Numbered from the stretch's first letter, positions 26,642 to 37,541 are shown. The stretch: DNA of 64,000 nucleotides from Winogradskyella psychrotolerans RS-3 (GCF_000427335.1 NZ_ATMR01000002.1:1-64000); one strand, 5' to 3'. Notes: generated by a model from the letters alone, not told the origin. Program-made: numbers and translations.

Positions 26642-28740
26642 TTATGCTTTTAATGGAATTTCTATATTAATATTGGTGCCTCTGTTGGGTTTAGAATCGA
26701 TATGCAATATACCGTTATAATTTTCTACCCTATTCTTTATATTTGTTAAACCTATGCCTAATGTAATCATTGATAAATCAAACCCAATACCATCATCTTC
26801 ATAAACAAAAAACAGACATTCATTTAACACATCTAACTGTATATCTATGGTATTTGCTTTTGCGTACTTAAGAGTATTGGTTGTTAATTCCTGAAAAATT
26901 GAAAACAATTCATTTTGTAAAATCTTACTTAGTGTATTGATTTTTTCCTCATCGTAAAACGAAAGGTTAATGGTGATCTCACTAGCGTCTTCAACCGTAT
27001 GGATGTATTCTTTAACTAGAAAACAAAATCGTTCTCTCTAATTTTTTTAGGCAACAAGTTATGTGATAAATTTCGTACTTGTTCATAAGTATCATCTAAC
27101 TGACTATAGATTAATTTTAATTTATCTGGCTGATTATAAAGCTGACTGAATTGTAATTTTATAGCCGCCAAATTACCACCAACACTATCGTGCATTTCTT
27201 GAGCGATTTTTTTTCGCTCTTGATCTTGACCTCTAACAGATGCTTTAATTAACTTTAATTCTTGATCTTTTTTTAATGAAATGACTTGCTGCTCGTTAAT
27301 TTCTTTCTCTTTTAGATTAAGTAAACTCTGTGCTTGTAATTTTTGATAGTAGATGACTAAAAGTCCAACAATAGGAATTAATAGAATAAAAAACGCCACA
27401 AGAACAATATATTTAATGGTCTTCTCTCTATCTAGCTCTACTGCTTTTAAAGCTTCTTTTTCTTTAAGTAATGCAATTTCGTTTTTACGTTTTTCAACAC
27501 CATTTTGTAGTTGCAAAACCTGATTTTCATTTTGTTTTGCAATTATAGCTTTTTGAAGTTTATACTTTTCTATATCTGCATCCTTGTTCTTAATATTTAA
27601 GCTCTTATTAAGATTTTCTATCTGTAAGACTTTTATCGTTTTCTCTTTTTCAAGCGTTTTAAATTTAACTTCTAAATTGTTAATCTCTTGTTGCCTTTGC
27701 GAATTCTCAATAGAATCTTTTATCTGGTAATAGTATTTTCCATAGTTATATGCACTGCGATGATCCCCTTTTCGAAGTGAGAGTTTTTCTAACATAAGAT
27801 AGCTATTCATCTCAATATCTAAATTACCCAAATTGACAGATTTAATTAAGGTATTAGAAAAAATTAAAAGGGCTTCATTATTTCTTTCTTCATTAAATAG
27901 CAAAGTACCTATTTTACCTAAAATGATGAGTTCTAAATTATAAGATCTAGTGTCATTGCTTATATCTTTTGCTTCGTAGAAAGCCAAAAGTGCTTTATCT
28001 GTTTCTCCTTTACCTAAATAATTATCACCTATATTAATAATAACATTTACTAAGGCTTGTTTTTTATGAGTATCCTTTTCGCAAATAGCTTTTGCTTTCT
28101 GTAAATATGTATTAGATGTTTCGTATTGGGAAAGCGACGAATAAATAGAACCTAAATTGATGTAACTCCCCAAAATAAGTTCTTCATCATTAGAAAACTT
28201 AATACATTTTTCAAAAAGCTCTAAGGCCTCTTCCGTTTTACCGAGAGTAACATATGTACTTGCTAACCCGTGTAAATGTGTATAATATAGGTTTGTTTCA
28301 TTATGTTTTTCACTGAGTTCAGCTCCTTTGATATGCCACTTTTTACTTTCTTGATATAAGCCTTTGTTTTTATTATTTAAAGCCAATAATTGGTAAGATA
28401 ATATGGTTAGTCTAACGCCTAAAGAGTCGTTAACATTCTTTTTACTATTTAGTGCTTGATGAGTGTAATAAATAGAAGAATCTATAGCAACATATCTATT
28501 ATGGTAGTAAGCCAATAATAAATTGGTATTGGTTATGGCGTTATTAGATTTAAAAGTGCGCAAAGATTTATGAGCTTCCCGATATGCTTTGGTTTCAGAA
28601 CCATTATTAAAATAGTAAAAAAGCTGATCTACTTTTTTGTCTTCACTTTCAACTACAGGAGTTGTTTGCGCCATACAAATTGAAGTATAGCACAAAAAGA
28701 GAAAAACAAAAATGTTTTGGGGCTTAATAAACATGCGCAA
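26642..28740 (-). CDS. TPR-containing sensor histidine kinase (HisKA_3), frame broken once
   Basis: Two frames combine into about 699 aa. The first (27016-28740) has a signal peptide, TPRs from about residue 60 to 330, a coiled coil, one membrane helix (IVLVAFFILLIPIVGLLV) and the dimerisation box EMHDSVGGNLAAIKLQ with the phospho-accepting His. The second (26642-26908) carries the HATPase end, with ELTTNTLKYAKA and EDDGIGFDLS. Restoring one base in the run at 27020-27023 opens the frame between them through VKEYIHTVEDASEITI. The TPR sensor, membrane, NarL-family kinase layout is common in Bacteroidota. It is paired with the LuxR regulator; the signal is unknown. Confidence 0.85.
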
Positions 28741-28892
28741 ATTTAGGGATAGTAGAACTTGTATTCATCCCCGAAAACAGGTATTTATAAATTTTATCAA
28801 CTTCGTTTAAAAACAGAAGTGTTTAAAGCACTTTATATCAAAATGTCATTGACGACAACCAAATAAATTCCATGCAACACTTTGAAGGTAAA

Positions 28893-28981
28893 CTAAAGCG
28901 AAGCCAACATACCCTCAAGCTTAACAATAATTGCTCCGTAAAGTTTTCTTATTGGTTTTGTTAAACGTTTCGACTCAGTAG
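28893..28981 (-). pseudogene. Degenerate copy of the 3' end of the TPR gene at 32372-33090
   Basis: These 89 bp align without gaps to 32372-32460, with 9 mismatches counted by eye. The minus-strand frame still reads ESKRLTKPIRKLYGAIIV and ends with LASL and TAG, against ESKRLTKPNRKLYGATIV and LAAL-stop in the gene. There is no upstream coding part. It marks the downstream edge of the O-acetylation cassette. Confidence 0.85.
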
Positions 28982-29040
28982 AGTTTAAAATTTAATAAAA
29001 GATATACTAAGAATATTCTGAGACTACCTCTAATTTAATA

Positions 29041-30703
29041 TCAATATATTAAATTATTATGAGTCATTTCTGAATAACCTTCAATAATTACATCAGGTTT
29101 AAGCAATTCTATTAAGTCCTTATTAAAAGCCTGATCCCTTAAGTGATACACAGTACGAAAATTCATCGCGTAAAATAATCGCTGCGATAGAACAAATGAG
29201 TCACTAAATATTAAAACTGTTTTATCACTTTTTGATTTAGAATTAGTGATTTTCATGGAATTATATGGTAATCTTTTATCATTTGTCTCTTTCTTAAATT
29301 CGTAAGGAAATTTAGGGTAAAGAACAGGTCCCATATCTGTAATATCATAAGGATAATCCGCTAACTTAGCGATAATATCACCAGAAGTAATTAATTCATA
29401 TATCAAAGTATAATCATCGAGTTTTGTTGGAGCATAAGCTTCTACATTAGTCCTATCAAATAAACTTTGCATAACATGTTGATATGCAAAAAAACCCTCC
29501 CAAATTATTCCAATGAGTATCTTTTTTTCTATAGATTGTTTTATAACTCTTTTTTTCTAAAGTTTTCTCAAAATCTATGATGTTAATTCCTTGTTCAAAT
29601 AATCGCTTAGCTATCTGTTCTTTTCTAGAAATGGTATCTTTTATTGCAGAACGAAGCGCAAAAGGTAATTTATCTGGATAAATGTCATATTTGCCGGGAT
29701 AGTAGACTCTCAAATATTCAATCCCTTTTGATTTAGAATAATTTTGATGATCAATTATGCGGTCCTCTATAGTATCTAATAGGTTTTTTGATAAATATTT
29801 TCTTCTGAGATTATACAATGCTAAATCTGAGCCTTCCGAATACTTAAATAAATAGTCATCATCACCGACAGCAACCTGCTTCGTATTATTAGGTCCTAAA
29901 AATACTTTATCATTAATAAAACTATTCATATAAACCAACGAAGATTTGAAAGGAAACATTACATCCATGTATGATCTAATATCTTCTATTGAGTTTAATT
30001 TTCTATTTTCAGACGTCTCTTCATTATCCCAATGCATAAAAAAGATAACCATTGGTGTAAAGAGAATTAAAATAAAAACCCCATTAACAGATAATGCAGA
30101 TGACTCATTATTTTTAGTTATTTTATCAAATACTTTAAAATATTTAACCAAAAAGACAATTAAAATACTTAAAACAAGTATTAATAGACCTAATGTTTTA
30201 TACCTAATGTTTTCTTTTATAATATCTGAGAATGGTAAAAAATCAAGAACGATAACATTACCCTCGCTTTTTTGGAATACATAAGCGCCATCTACAATTA
30301 AACAAGGAGAAGCTTCTAGCAGGAAATCAGGAAGATTTTTTCTTTGAATTTTGAAATCAAAATATGGACTCACCAAATGAATATCAAAAATCTCTGCAGT
30401 TCTTTGTTTATCATTTACAAAATGAAGACTTATTCTATCATTTTTAAATTTCTTTGGCAACTCAAAGTTATAAAAATTATCTGTTGAATCATGCAATTGA
30501 CTAAGTACTGTAACATCCTCTTTTACCTCTTTACGATCAAAAGAATATAAATTAATCCCTCCTTTAGTGTTTCTGTTAGTATAAACTTTTACAGATGTAA
30601 TTTGAGAAGAAAAGAGCAGAGCAACAGTACTCAACAAGATTTGATAAATCAAAATTGATGCTATGACCCAAAGACAAAATTTAATAAATGATTTACTTTT
30701 CAT
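29041..30703 (-). CDS. AlgX/AlgJ-like (SGNH) acetyltransferase partner, frame broken once
   Basis: Two frames combine into about 553 aa. There is an N-terminal membrane helix near residues 10-32 and two more near 168-225, then a periplasmic domain. KKDTHWNNLGG near residue 400 is the DxHW catalytic box of AlgJ/AlgX/DltD-related proteins, and FSDSF in the second part resembles the serine-bearing strand. Removing one base from the seven-base run at 29488-29494 joins the parts through GFFAYQHVMQSLFD. Such proteins act with an MBOAT protein to O-acetylate an extracellular polysaccharide. The MBOAT gene ends where this gene starts (1-nt overlap). Confidence 0.8.
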
Positions 30704-32096
30704 TAAAATCTAAAATAAATAAAAGGATTAAATGAATTAGACGCCATCTCAATGGTGCACAATATCATTAAAACACCAACATAAAATGGTAAAACAAATG
30801 CTTTATAATTTACAAAGAAAGTATTAGTATCTAGTTTTCTAAGAATTATTCTTTTTACAGGTGTAGAAATAATGATCGCTAAAATTAAAACTAAAATAGA
30901 TTTTGCATTTACATGATACAAAGCATAGTAATTTGTATTCTCAGAAGAATACCATATTAAATGTTTAATATATACAAGCGCATAACTTAAGTCTTCTGCT
31001 CTAAAAAACACCCAACCTATCATTACTACTAAAAGTAGATAAACCCTACTTAATACGGACTTTAAAGCTGCATTACTAATGGGGAAGTTACTCGATTTTT
31101 CAATCAAAATAAAAGCTCCATGCCATAAACCCCAAACTATAAAATTCCAACTTGCGCCATGCCAAATACCTGTTAGAAGAAACACTCCGATAAGGTTTAA
31201 ATACGTTCTTCTTTCACCTAATCTATTACCACCTAAAGGTATATACACATAATCTCTGAACCAGGAAGAAAGTGATATGTGCCATCTTCTCCAAAATTCT
31301 TGTATACTTTTAGAAATATAAGGGTAATTAAAGTTTTCTAGAAAACGAAATCCAAACATCCTACCTAAACCAATAGCCATGTCTGAATAACCTGAAAAAT
31401 CGAAGTAAATTTGAAGCGTATAACAAATAATACCCAACCATGCCATACTTAATGGCAGCTCCTCCGCCGGCATATAAAAAGCAGTATCTGCAATTGAAGC
31501 TAAGGTATTAGCTATCAGCAATTTTTTTGCTAACCCAGTAACAAAACGAAGTACTCCCGATTTAAAAAGTTCTGCACTTTCTGTTCGCGATGAAATTTCT
31601 TTAGCAATATCAGCATACCTAACTATAGGACCTGCGATAAGTTGTGGAAATAAAGATATATACAAACCAAGTTTAAAAGGATTCTTTTGATATAAACTAG
31701 GGACGCGATAGACATCAACTAAATAGGATATACTTTGAAATGTAAAAAATGATATTCCGATTGGAAGATGGATATTCTCAATTTTAAAAGCAAATTGATC
31801 AAAAATGAAATTAGTGTATTTAAAATAAATTAGCGTTCCTAAATTTAAACATATGGCTAAACCCAAGTAAAATTTACCACTTTTAGAGTGTCTATAACGA
31901 TTAATTAATATACCTGCGATATAATTCACAATGATAGAACCAATCATTACCAACACTAGTTCTTCTTCACCAATAGCATAAAACGTTAAACTGACAATTA
32001 ACAGAAAATAATTTCTCCAACTGGCTGGTAGCAATTTATTTAGTAATAAAACAAAGGGTAAAAAACAAAAACAAACAGTAAGGAACTAAAAACCAT
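30703..32096 (-). CDS. MBOAT family O-acyltransferase (AlgI-like), N-terminus broken once
   Basis: About 464 aa after correction. The continuous frame begins at a TTG (32034) that cuts off the first membrane helix. Restoring one base in the six-base run at 32060-32065 joins it to the ATG at 32096, giving MVFSSLLFVFVFLPFVLLL, the normal AlgI N-terminus. The signature FWRRWHISLSSWFRDYVYIP and the catalytic histidine in GIWHGASW near residue 320 are present, with 10 or more membrane helices. It transfers acetyl groups across the inner membrane for polysaccharide O-acetylation with the AlgX-like protein. Confidence 0.87.
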
Positions 32097-32371
32097 ACAT
32101 TCTAATAATTGAGTAAAAAAATATCTTTAAAAGAATAAAGATTGTTATCAATATTGCAAAAAGCGAATATATTAAATTAAACTTTCTAATTTTCCATCTA
32201 AAAGAAAAAAGACTCAAGTGATTACTGATTTCGCACATACTAACAAAAGCAACCAGTCTAAAAAGTATAAAAAAGCTAGAGGGAATAATGACTTACTACA
32301 GTGTAAAAGCAATATACGAACGAAGATACTCTATATGACAAAATTAGAGTTTCAGCAAATCAGTGTGGTAA
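32097..32371. other. AT-rich intergenic stretch inside the island
   Basis: No gene, hairpin with T tail or clear promoter was found in these 275 bp. A short plus-strand open frame here overlaps the neighbouring gene end antisense and looks spurious. Confidence 0.4.
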
Positions 32372-33090
32372 CTAAAGCGCAGCCAACATACGCTCAACCT
32401 CAACAATGGTTGCTCCGTAAAGTTTTCTGTTTGGTTTTGTTAAACGTTTCGATTCAGTAGAAATCTCATTTAACAGTTCCTTTCCTTCGGAAGTTCTATT
32501 GTTTTCTACATAAAATTTTGCCAGCTCTAAACGTTCTGCATAATTAGAATACGGTCTGTCTATTTGTTTTAATTGTGCTTCAGCTTCATCGGGTTTACCC
32601 AATTCGTTTAAAGCTAAACCATAACAAAATTGCTGTTTTGAACCTTTAAATTCCGATTTATCTTTTATAAATTCTGCCTGTTCAATGACGGCGTTATAAT
32701 CCTTAAATTGAAAATAACACAACATCAAATTCTGCCGTGCATATAAATCATCTTGAACGGTATCTTCTAATGTTTTCTTATAATTAACAATAGCATTAGG
32801 AATATCTTTATTTATAAAATAAGCATCAGCCAATTCAATTCTGTTAGTGTACGTATCAACAAACTCTAACTTCTTTTCTAAGTCTTTTATTTTTTGGTTG
32901 GATTAAGAACCGTAGTGATTTCTTCTTGAATTTTTTCTGCATCACTCTTATTATAGATCTGAGTAATAATGTAAATTAAAGAACCAATCGCAGGAATAAA
33001 GAATATTAGAAAATACCAATAATAGGGCTTGCGATTTTTATAAGCATGATACAAGCAAAATACTTGAACAATTATAAGTAAGTAATACAT
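32372..33090 (-). CDS. PLDc_N-like membrane anchor plus TPR protein, frame broken once
   Basis: Two frames combine into about 239 aa. The first 67 residues (from 33090) hold two membrane helices with YYWYFLIFFIPAIGSLIYII, like the cardiolipin synthase N-terminal (PLDc_N) domain. Restoring one base in the six-base run at 32890-32895 continues as NPTKKIKDLEKKLEF into tetratricopeptide repeats (ADAYFINKDIPNAI, GLALNELGKPDEAEAQL). The role is unknown; it is probably a membrane-tethered scaffold. Its last 89 bp are duplicated at 28893-28981. Confidence 0.8.
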
Positions 33091-33120
33091 AATTAAAATT
33101 TAAGCGAATATAAGTCTATT

Positions 33121-33879
33121 TTATCTCGTAAAAACCAATTCATTTTCTGAAGATAAGGCTTCACTAAATCCGTAATTATCGTAATTAAATCCCTTAATAT
33201 CATCTAAGGTTTTTGCGTTGGTATCAATAATATATCTCGCCATTAAACCTCTAGCTAATTTTGCAAAGATGGCTATGATTTTATATTTATCATTTTTAAA
33301 CTCTTTAAATGCCACATTTATAACAGGCACTTTTAAGGCTTTTGTATCTATGGCTTTAAAATACTCTTGACTTGCTAAATTCAGGAAAATTTCGTCGTCG
33401 TCTAACTCCTCATTTAAAGCCTTTGTCACTTTCTTTTGCCAAAATTCATATAGGTTTTTATTTTTACCAACTGGCATTTTTGTTCCCATTTCTAGTCGGT
33501 AGGGCTGCATTAAATCTAAGGGTTTTAATACACCATATAACCCTGAAAGAATCCGAACGGTATCTTCTACTTTATCTAACTTTTCGGTATCAATCGTATA
33601 CGCATCTAATCCTCTGTACACATCTCCGCTAAACGCGTAAATAGCTTGCCGTGCATTATCTTTTGTAAAGGGTAATTCCCACTCTTGATTGCGTTCGTAA
33701 TTCAGTTGTCCTAAATTATCTGATATGTGCATAAGCGCTGATAAACGCTTTGCAGACTTCTTTTTTAACTCTTTATTTAAACGTTCTGCTTCGTCTAAAA
33801 AAATACCTTCTGTGGTTTTAGAAGTTGGTAGTTTAGTGTCGAAGTCTAACGATTTTGCTGGTGACAATACTAGTTTCAT
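33121..33879 (-). CDS. yaaA: Peroxide stress protein YaaA (DUF328)
   Basis: A 252-aa protein starting [13 protein letters not shown], with YSGDVY-like [11 protein letters not shown] near residue 90, [29 protein letters not shown] central motif and GLMARYII near the end. E. coli YaaA lowers free iron during peroxide stress and has a DNA-binding-like fold. The frame is open to 33891, but MKLVLSPAK at 33879 matches family starts, and a REP-like hairpin sits at 33887-33900. Confidence 0.92.
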   Translation of the reverse strand: MKLVLSPAKSLDFDTKLPTSKTTEGIFLDEAERLNKELKKKSAKRLSALMHISDNLGQLNYERNQEWELPFTKDNARQAIYAFSGDVYRGLDAYTIDTEKLDKVEDTVRILSGLYGVLKPLDLMQPYRLEMGTKMPVGKNKNLYEFWQKKVTKALNEELDDDEIFLNLASQEYFKAIDTKALKVPVINVAFKEFKNDKYKIIAIFAKLARGLMARYIIDTNAKTLDDIKGFNYDNYGFSEALSSENELVFTR

Positions 33880-33882
33880 AAT

Positions 33883-33904
33883 AATGCCCACGAAAGTGGG
33901 TATC
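33883..33904. repeat. REP-like hairpin (ATGCCCACGAAAGTGGGTAT)
   Basis: CCCAC at 33887-33891 pairs with GTGGG at 33896-33900 around a GAAA loop. It has the same design as the CCTGC-GAAA-GCAGG repeats at 20461-20534 and lies directly upstream of the yaaA start codon, so it would fall in its 5' leader. Confidence 0.6.
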
Positions 33905-34063
33905 TCTTTAAATTTAAATCAACACTCATAAAAGCACGTGTCTCATTAAAGGTTAAACAATTTTTCTTTCTCATTGTAAAAATACGATGTAAATGAAAAA
34001 ATTTCTAACATTAGTGAAAACTAATATTGATAGTGTTATAAAGCTTAGCTATAAAGCACCTAT

Positions 34064-34108
34064 AACTAAAAATGCACCAATATAAAAATGGTGCATTTTT
34101 AGTTAATC
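34064..34108. terminator. Strong bidirectional hairpin
   Basis: Sixteen bases (34064-34079, AACTAAAAATGCACCA) pair perfectly with 34089-34104 around a 9-nt loop. A and T runs lie inside the stem ends, giving a terminator-like structure for transcripts from either side. It separates yaaA's upstream region from the branched RNA candidate. Confidence 0.6.
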
Positions 34109-34130
34109 TTTACGCTATCACTTATTGTAA

Positions 34131-34275
34131 GGAGCGTTAAGGATGGAAATGGCATCCTTTTATTTGGTAGCTGAGCGAAATCGAAGCTACCAAATAAAAA
34201 GATATAATGGACAGCCTGGTCATTTTTACTAGAAGGTTTAAAATTTTAAACCTTCTAGTAAAAATGAAACGCTAT
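34131..34275. ncRNA. Candidate branched structured RNA / palindromic element
   Basis: Four stems nest: P1 AGCGTT 34133-34138 with AACGCT 34268-34273; P2 GGATG 34141-34145 with CATCC 34153-34157; P3, 15 bp, 34158-34172 with 34185-34199; P4, a 48-bp perfect palindrome at 34220-34267. A 20-nt linker (34200-34219, GATATAATGGACAGCCTGG) is unpaired. P3's loop carries a GAGCGNAATCGA dispersed-repeat word. It lies 3' of rluD (minus strand). I recall similar GGATGG..GGCATCC and GATATARTGGAYAGCC words in other flavobacterial intergenic regions, but cannot verify it. It may be an RNA or a DNA-level mobile palindrome; strand unknown. Confidence 0.45.
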
Positions 34276-34282
34276 AAAAACA

Positions 34283-35320
34283 TTAGTCTTTGGCATGCTT
34301 GGCATAATGCCTCCATTTCTCGATACATTGTGTCATATCATCAGGAACTTCAGATTCAAATCTCATGAATTCATTTGTAGTTGGATGTACAAACCCTAAT
34401 GTTTTAGCATGTAAAGCTTGGCGTGGCAAAATTTTAAAACAGTTATCTACAAACTGCTTATATTTAGTAAATGTAGTCCCTTTTAAAATACGCTCTCCAC
34501 CATAACGCTCATCGTTAAATAAAGTGTGACCGATATGTTTCATGTGGACACGAATTTGGTGTGTCCGACCAGTTTCAAGCTTACAAGTTACTAAAGTGAC
34601 ATAACCTAAACGCTCAAGAACTTTATAATGTGTTACGGCTGGTTTTCCTTGTTCGTCTTCATCATCTAAGAACACTGTATTTTGTAATCTGTTCTTTGGA
34701 TGACGACCAATATTACCTTCAATAGTACCTTCCTCATCTTCTACATTACCCCAAACAATGGCAATATATTCGCGCTCACTCGTTTTTTTAGCAAACTGAT
34801 TAGACAGATGAGCCATAGCTAGTTCGGTCTTTGCGACTACTAATAACCCACTGGTATCTTTATCAATTCTATGAACCAAACCTGGTCTTTCACTAGAGTT
34901 ATTAGGCAAATTTTCGAAATGAAAAATAAGTGCATTTATTAGAGTCCCAGAATAATTACCGTGTCCTGGATGTACTACCATACCTGCAGGTTTATTCACC
35001 ACCAACAAATCATCGTCTTCGTAAACCACATCGATAGGAATATCTTCAGCAATTAGAAGATTTTCGTGAGGAGGGTGTTCAAACTTAACGGTAATATAAT
35101 CGTTGGGCTTTACTTTGTAATTGGACTTAACGGGTACATTATTCACAAAAATGCTACCGTCTTTTGCGGCAGCTTGAATTTTATTACGCGTCGCATTTTC
35201 AATAAAATTCATTAAGTATTTATCGATACGAAGTGCTTGCTGACCTGCAACAACTCTAAAAGCATGATGCTCGTATAATTCGTTTTCGTCTTGGTCTGAG
35301 ATATCAGAAATATTTGGCAT
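34283..35320 (-). CDS. RluD-family 23S rRNA pseudouridine synthase
   Basis: A 345-aa protein. An S4 RNA-binding domain spans about residues 25-85 (RIDKYLMNFIENATRNKIQ). The pseudouridine synthase core holds the catalytic aspartate in HRIDKDTSGLLVVAKT near residue 150 and RTHQIRVHMKHIGH near 250. It isomerises uridines in 23S rRNA, most likely the 1911/1915/1917 region as RluD does. It is 9 nt downstream of the PASTA gene. Confidence 0.92.
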   Translation of the reverse strand: MPNISDISDQDENELYEHHAFRVVAGQQALRIDKYLMNFIENATRNKIQAAAKDGSIFVNNVPVKSNYKVKPNDYITVKFEHPPHENLLIAEDIPIDVVYEDDDLLVVNKPAGMVVHPGHGNYSGTLINALIFHFENLPNNSSERPGLVHRIDKDTSGLLVVAKTELAMAHLSNQFAKKTSEREYIAIVWGNVEDEEGTIEGNIGRHPKNRLQNTVFLDDEDEQGKPAVTHYKVLERLGYVTLVTCKLETGRTHQIRVHMKHIGHTLFNDERYGGERILKGTTFTKYKQFVDNCFKILPRQALHAKTLGFVHPTTNEFMRFESEVPDDMTQCIEKWRHYAKHAKD

Positions 35321-35329
35321 TATTTTAAT

Positions 35330-35878
35330 TTATAGTTTACCGTTACCTAATACCAAGTCTATCTTAGAAGTTAAGGGTAATGATGTACCTGGTTTTAATG
35401 TTTTACCTTTGTGAGACATAGAAATTACACCTTCACCAATGGCATCTTTATAGGTGATGTCTCCTATTTCAAACTCCAGAGCTTCTAATTGAGGTTTCGC
35501 TTGTCTAAACGTACGTTTTAAAATATTTGGCACTTCAACTTTACGGTAACCAGAAGGGTTTAATATTAAATATATTTTGCGGTTTTCCTTAACTTCTGAT
35601 CCTGCAATTGGGTTTTGTTCAATAACAGAATACTTCGGATATTTTGGATTATAATTCGCAGAATCTTGTATTTCCATTGCTAAATCATGGTCCTTTAATT
35701 CGATACCAACGGTCTCTAAAGATTTTCCTTTTAAATCTGGTACAATTACAAATTCACCATGATTAGTGGTTACACTTAACCATTTTAGGGCTATAAAACA
35801 AATCACCACAAGGGCTATAAGGGCTAATGCCAGTTGTTTAAAAAACACTTTACTCGTAAGAAACTTAACAAAACTCAT
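35330..35878 (-). CDS. Membrane-anchored PASTA domain protein
   Basis: A 182-aa protein with one N-terminal membrane helix (about residues 10-30) and PASTA repeats in the periplasmic part: VPDLKGKSLETVGIEL near 46, then YSVIEQNPIAGSEVKENRKI near 85, VPNILKRTFRQAKPQL near 115 and PGTSLPLTSKIDLVLG at the end. PASTA domains bind peptidoglycan or muropeptides; no kinase or transpeptidase domain is attached. The frame opens at 35923, but the ATG at 35878 (MSFVKFLTSK) fits family starts. It is divergent from ddl, consistent with a cell-wall role. Confidence 0.85.
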   Translation of the reverse strand: MSFVKFLTSKVFFKQLALALIALVVICFIALKWLSVTTNHGEFVIVPDLKGKSLETVGIELKDHDLAMEIQDSANYNPKYPKYSVIEQNPIAGSEVKENRKIYLILNPSGYRKVEVPNILKRTFRQAKPQLEALEFEIGDITYKDAIGEGVISMSHKGKTLKPGTSLPLTSKIDLVLGNGKL

Positions 35879-36004
35879 ATGTAAAATAATTGTTGACAAA
35901 ACTAAGAAATAATAACGACACAAAAATAAAATACGTATGAATAAGAGAATTAGATTATTGAAAATAAATGATACTTTTACACTGTGACATTTTTAAATTA
36001 AATA

Positions 36005-36981
36005 ATGAAGAAAAATATTGCAATTATAATGGGCGGTTATTCTAGTGAATACCAGATCTCCCTTAAGAGTGGTAACGTCGTTTTTGATACTCTAGACAAT
36101 GATAAATACAATGCGTATCGCATTCATATTTTTGAAGATAAATGGGTTTTTGTTAATGATTTGGACGAAGAATTTCCGATAGATAAAAATAATTTTTCGG
36201 TTTAGTAAACGAAACAAAAATTGAATTCGATTGTGTTTTTAATACCATCCATGGTTCGCCAGGTGAAGATGGTTATATGCAGGCCTATTTTGAATTATTA
36301 GGAATGCCACAAACCAGTTGCTCCATGTACCAAGCGGCATTAACTTTTAACAAGCGCGATTTGTTAGCGACTTTAAAACCTTATGGTATTAAAACAGCTG
36401 AAAGCTATTATCTCAATTTTGGCGACACCATAAATGAAGACGCCATAGTTGCAAAGGTTGGACTCCCTTGTTTTGTAAAGGCCAATAAAGCTGGTAGTAG
36501 TTTTGGAATTTCTAAAGTCTATAAAAAAGAAGATTTACAAACGGCCATTGACAACTCTTTTAAAGAAGATAATGAAATTATTATCGAACAGTTTTTAGAT
36601 GGTGTAGAAGTTTCTGTTGGTGTTATCTCGTATAAAGGTGAAACACTCGTTTTACCTATTACAGAAATCGTTTCTGATAATGATTTCTTTGACTATGAAG
36701 CAAAATATTTGGGGCAATCACAAGAAATTACTCCTGCACGCATATCTGATAATTATGCGAATAAAGTAAGAACCGAAGCTAAAAAGATATATGAAACTTT
36801 AAAAATGAAAGGCTTTTCTAGAAGTGAATTTATTTTTAAAAATGATGACCCTTATTTATTGGAAGTAAACACGGTTCCTGGTTTAACAAAAGAAAGCATA
36901 TTACCTCAGCAAGCTACAGAAGCTGGCATTAGTCTGAAAGACTTATTTGGAAATGCCATTGAGGAAGCTTTGAATAAATAA
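36005..36981 (+). CDS. ddl: D-alanine--D-alanine ligase, frame broken once
   Basis: About 325 aa after correction. The first frame (36005-36205) starts MKKNIAIIMGGYSSEYQIS and holds the N-terminal domain. The second (from about 36206) holds GSPGEDGYMQAYFELLG, PCFVKANKAGSSFGISK and the ATP-grasp end LLEVNTVPGLTKES. One base missing from the three-T run at 36201-36203 separates them; restoring it gives VLVNETKIEFDCVFNTIHG. The enzyme makes the D-Ala-D-Ala of peptidoglycan and is normally essential, so the break is probably a sequencing error. coaD follows after 59 nt. Confidence 0.9.
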
Positions 36982-37040
36982 TAATTATATTTGAAATTAT
37001 AAATGTTTTCAATTATTACAGAAACATTAAAACCAAGTTT

Positions 37041-37502
37041 ATGAAACGAGCAATATTCCCTGGATCCTTTGATCCTATTACAAACGGTCACCACGATATT
37101 ATATTACGTGGTATTAAATTGTTCGATGAAGTGGTGGTTGCTATTGGTATTAATGCCGAAAAAAAATACATGTTTTCTTTAGAAGACCGAAAAGCATTTC
37201 TTGAAGACGCCTTTAAAGATGAACCTAAAGTAAAAGTACTAACCTACAAAGGTTTAACAATTGATTTCTGTAAAGAAATTGATGCCGAATTTATACTAAG
37301 AGGACTAAGAAATCCTGCTGATTTTGAATTTGAAAAAGCCATAGCACATACCAATAGAAAGTTATCAAAAATTGAAACTGTATTCTTGTTAACAGCAGCT
37401 AAAACCTCATTTATTTCGTCATCTATTGTACGCGATGTGATAAGGAATAATGGAGACTACACTGTTTTGGTGCCAGATAGTGTTAGGGTTGATGATAAAT
37501 AA
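37041..37502 (+). CDS. coaD: Pantetheine-phosphate adenylyltransferase
   Basis: A 153-aa nucleotidyltransferase of normal CoaD length. PGSFDPITNGHHDII near residues 8-22 has the (H/T)xGH motif; GINAEKKYMFSLEDR, ILRGLRNPADFEFE near 88-101 and the ISSSIVRDV motif near 128-136 complete the active site. It makes dephospho-CoA from 4'-phosphopantetheine and ATP. It lies between ddl and the DUF2007 gene on the same strand. Confidence 0.95.
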   Translation: MKRAIFPGSFDPITNGHHDIILRGIKLFDEVVVAIGINAEKKYMFSLEDRKAFLEDAFKDEPKVKVLTYKGLTIDFCKEIDAEFILRGLRNPADFEFEKAIAHTNRKLSKIETVFLLTAAKTSFISSSIVRDVIRNNGDYTVLVPDSVRVDDK

Positions 37503-37541
37503 ATTGAATTTAGATTATTAATCAATTTAACAAATCAACAA

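Larger units (their letters stand above)
28893..32460. other. Small island (O-acetylation cassette) bracketed by an 89-bp direct repeat
   Basis: The direct repeats are 28893-28981 and 32372-32460. Between them lie only the MBOAT and AlgX-like genes and AT-rich flanks. A duplicated gene 3' end is the usual mark of insertion at a gene end, but no integrase or transposase is present, so an old recombination event or a tandem duplication with replacement is equally possible. Confidence 0.6.

Noticed and set aside
26642..26908. Stand-alone 88-aa ATPase-domain protein
   Set aside because: It is the C-terminal end of the histidine kinase cut off by a one-base change at 27020-27023.
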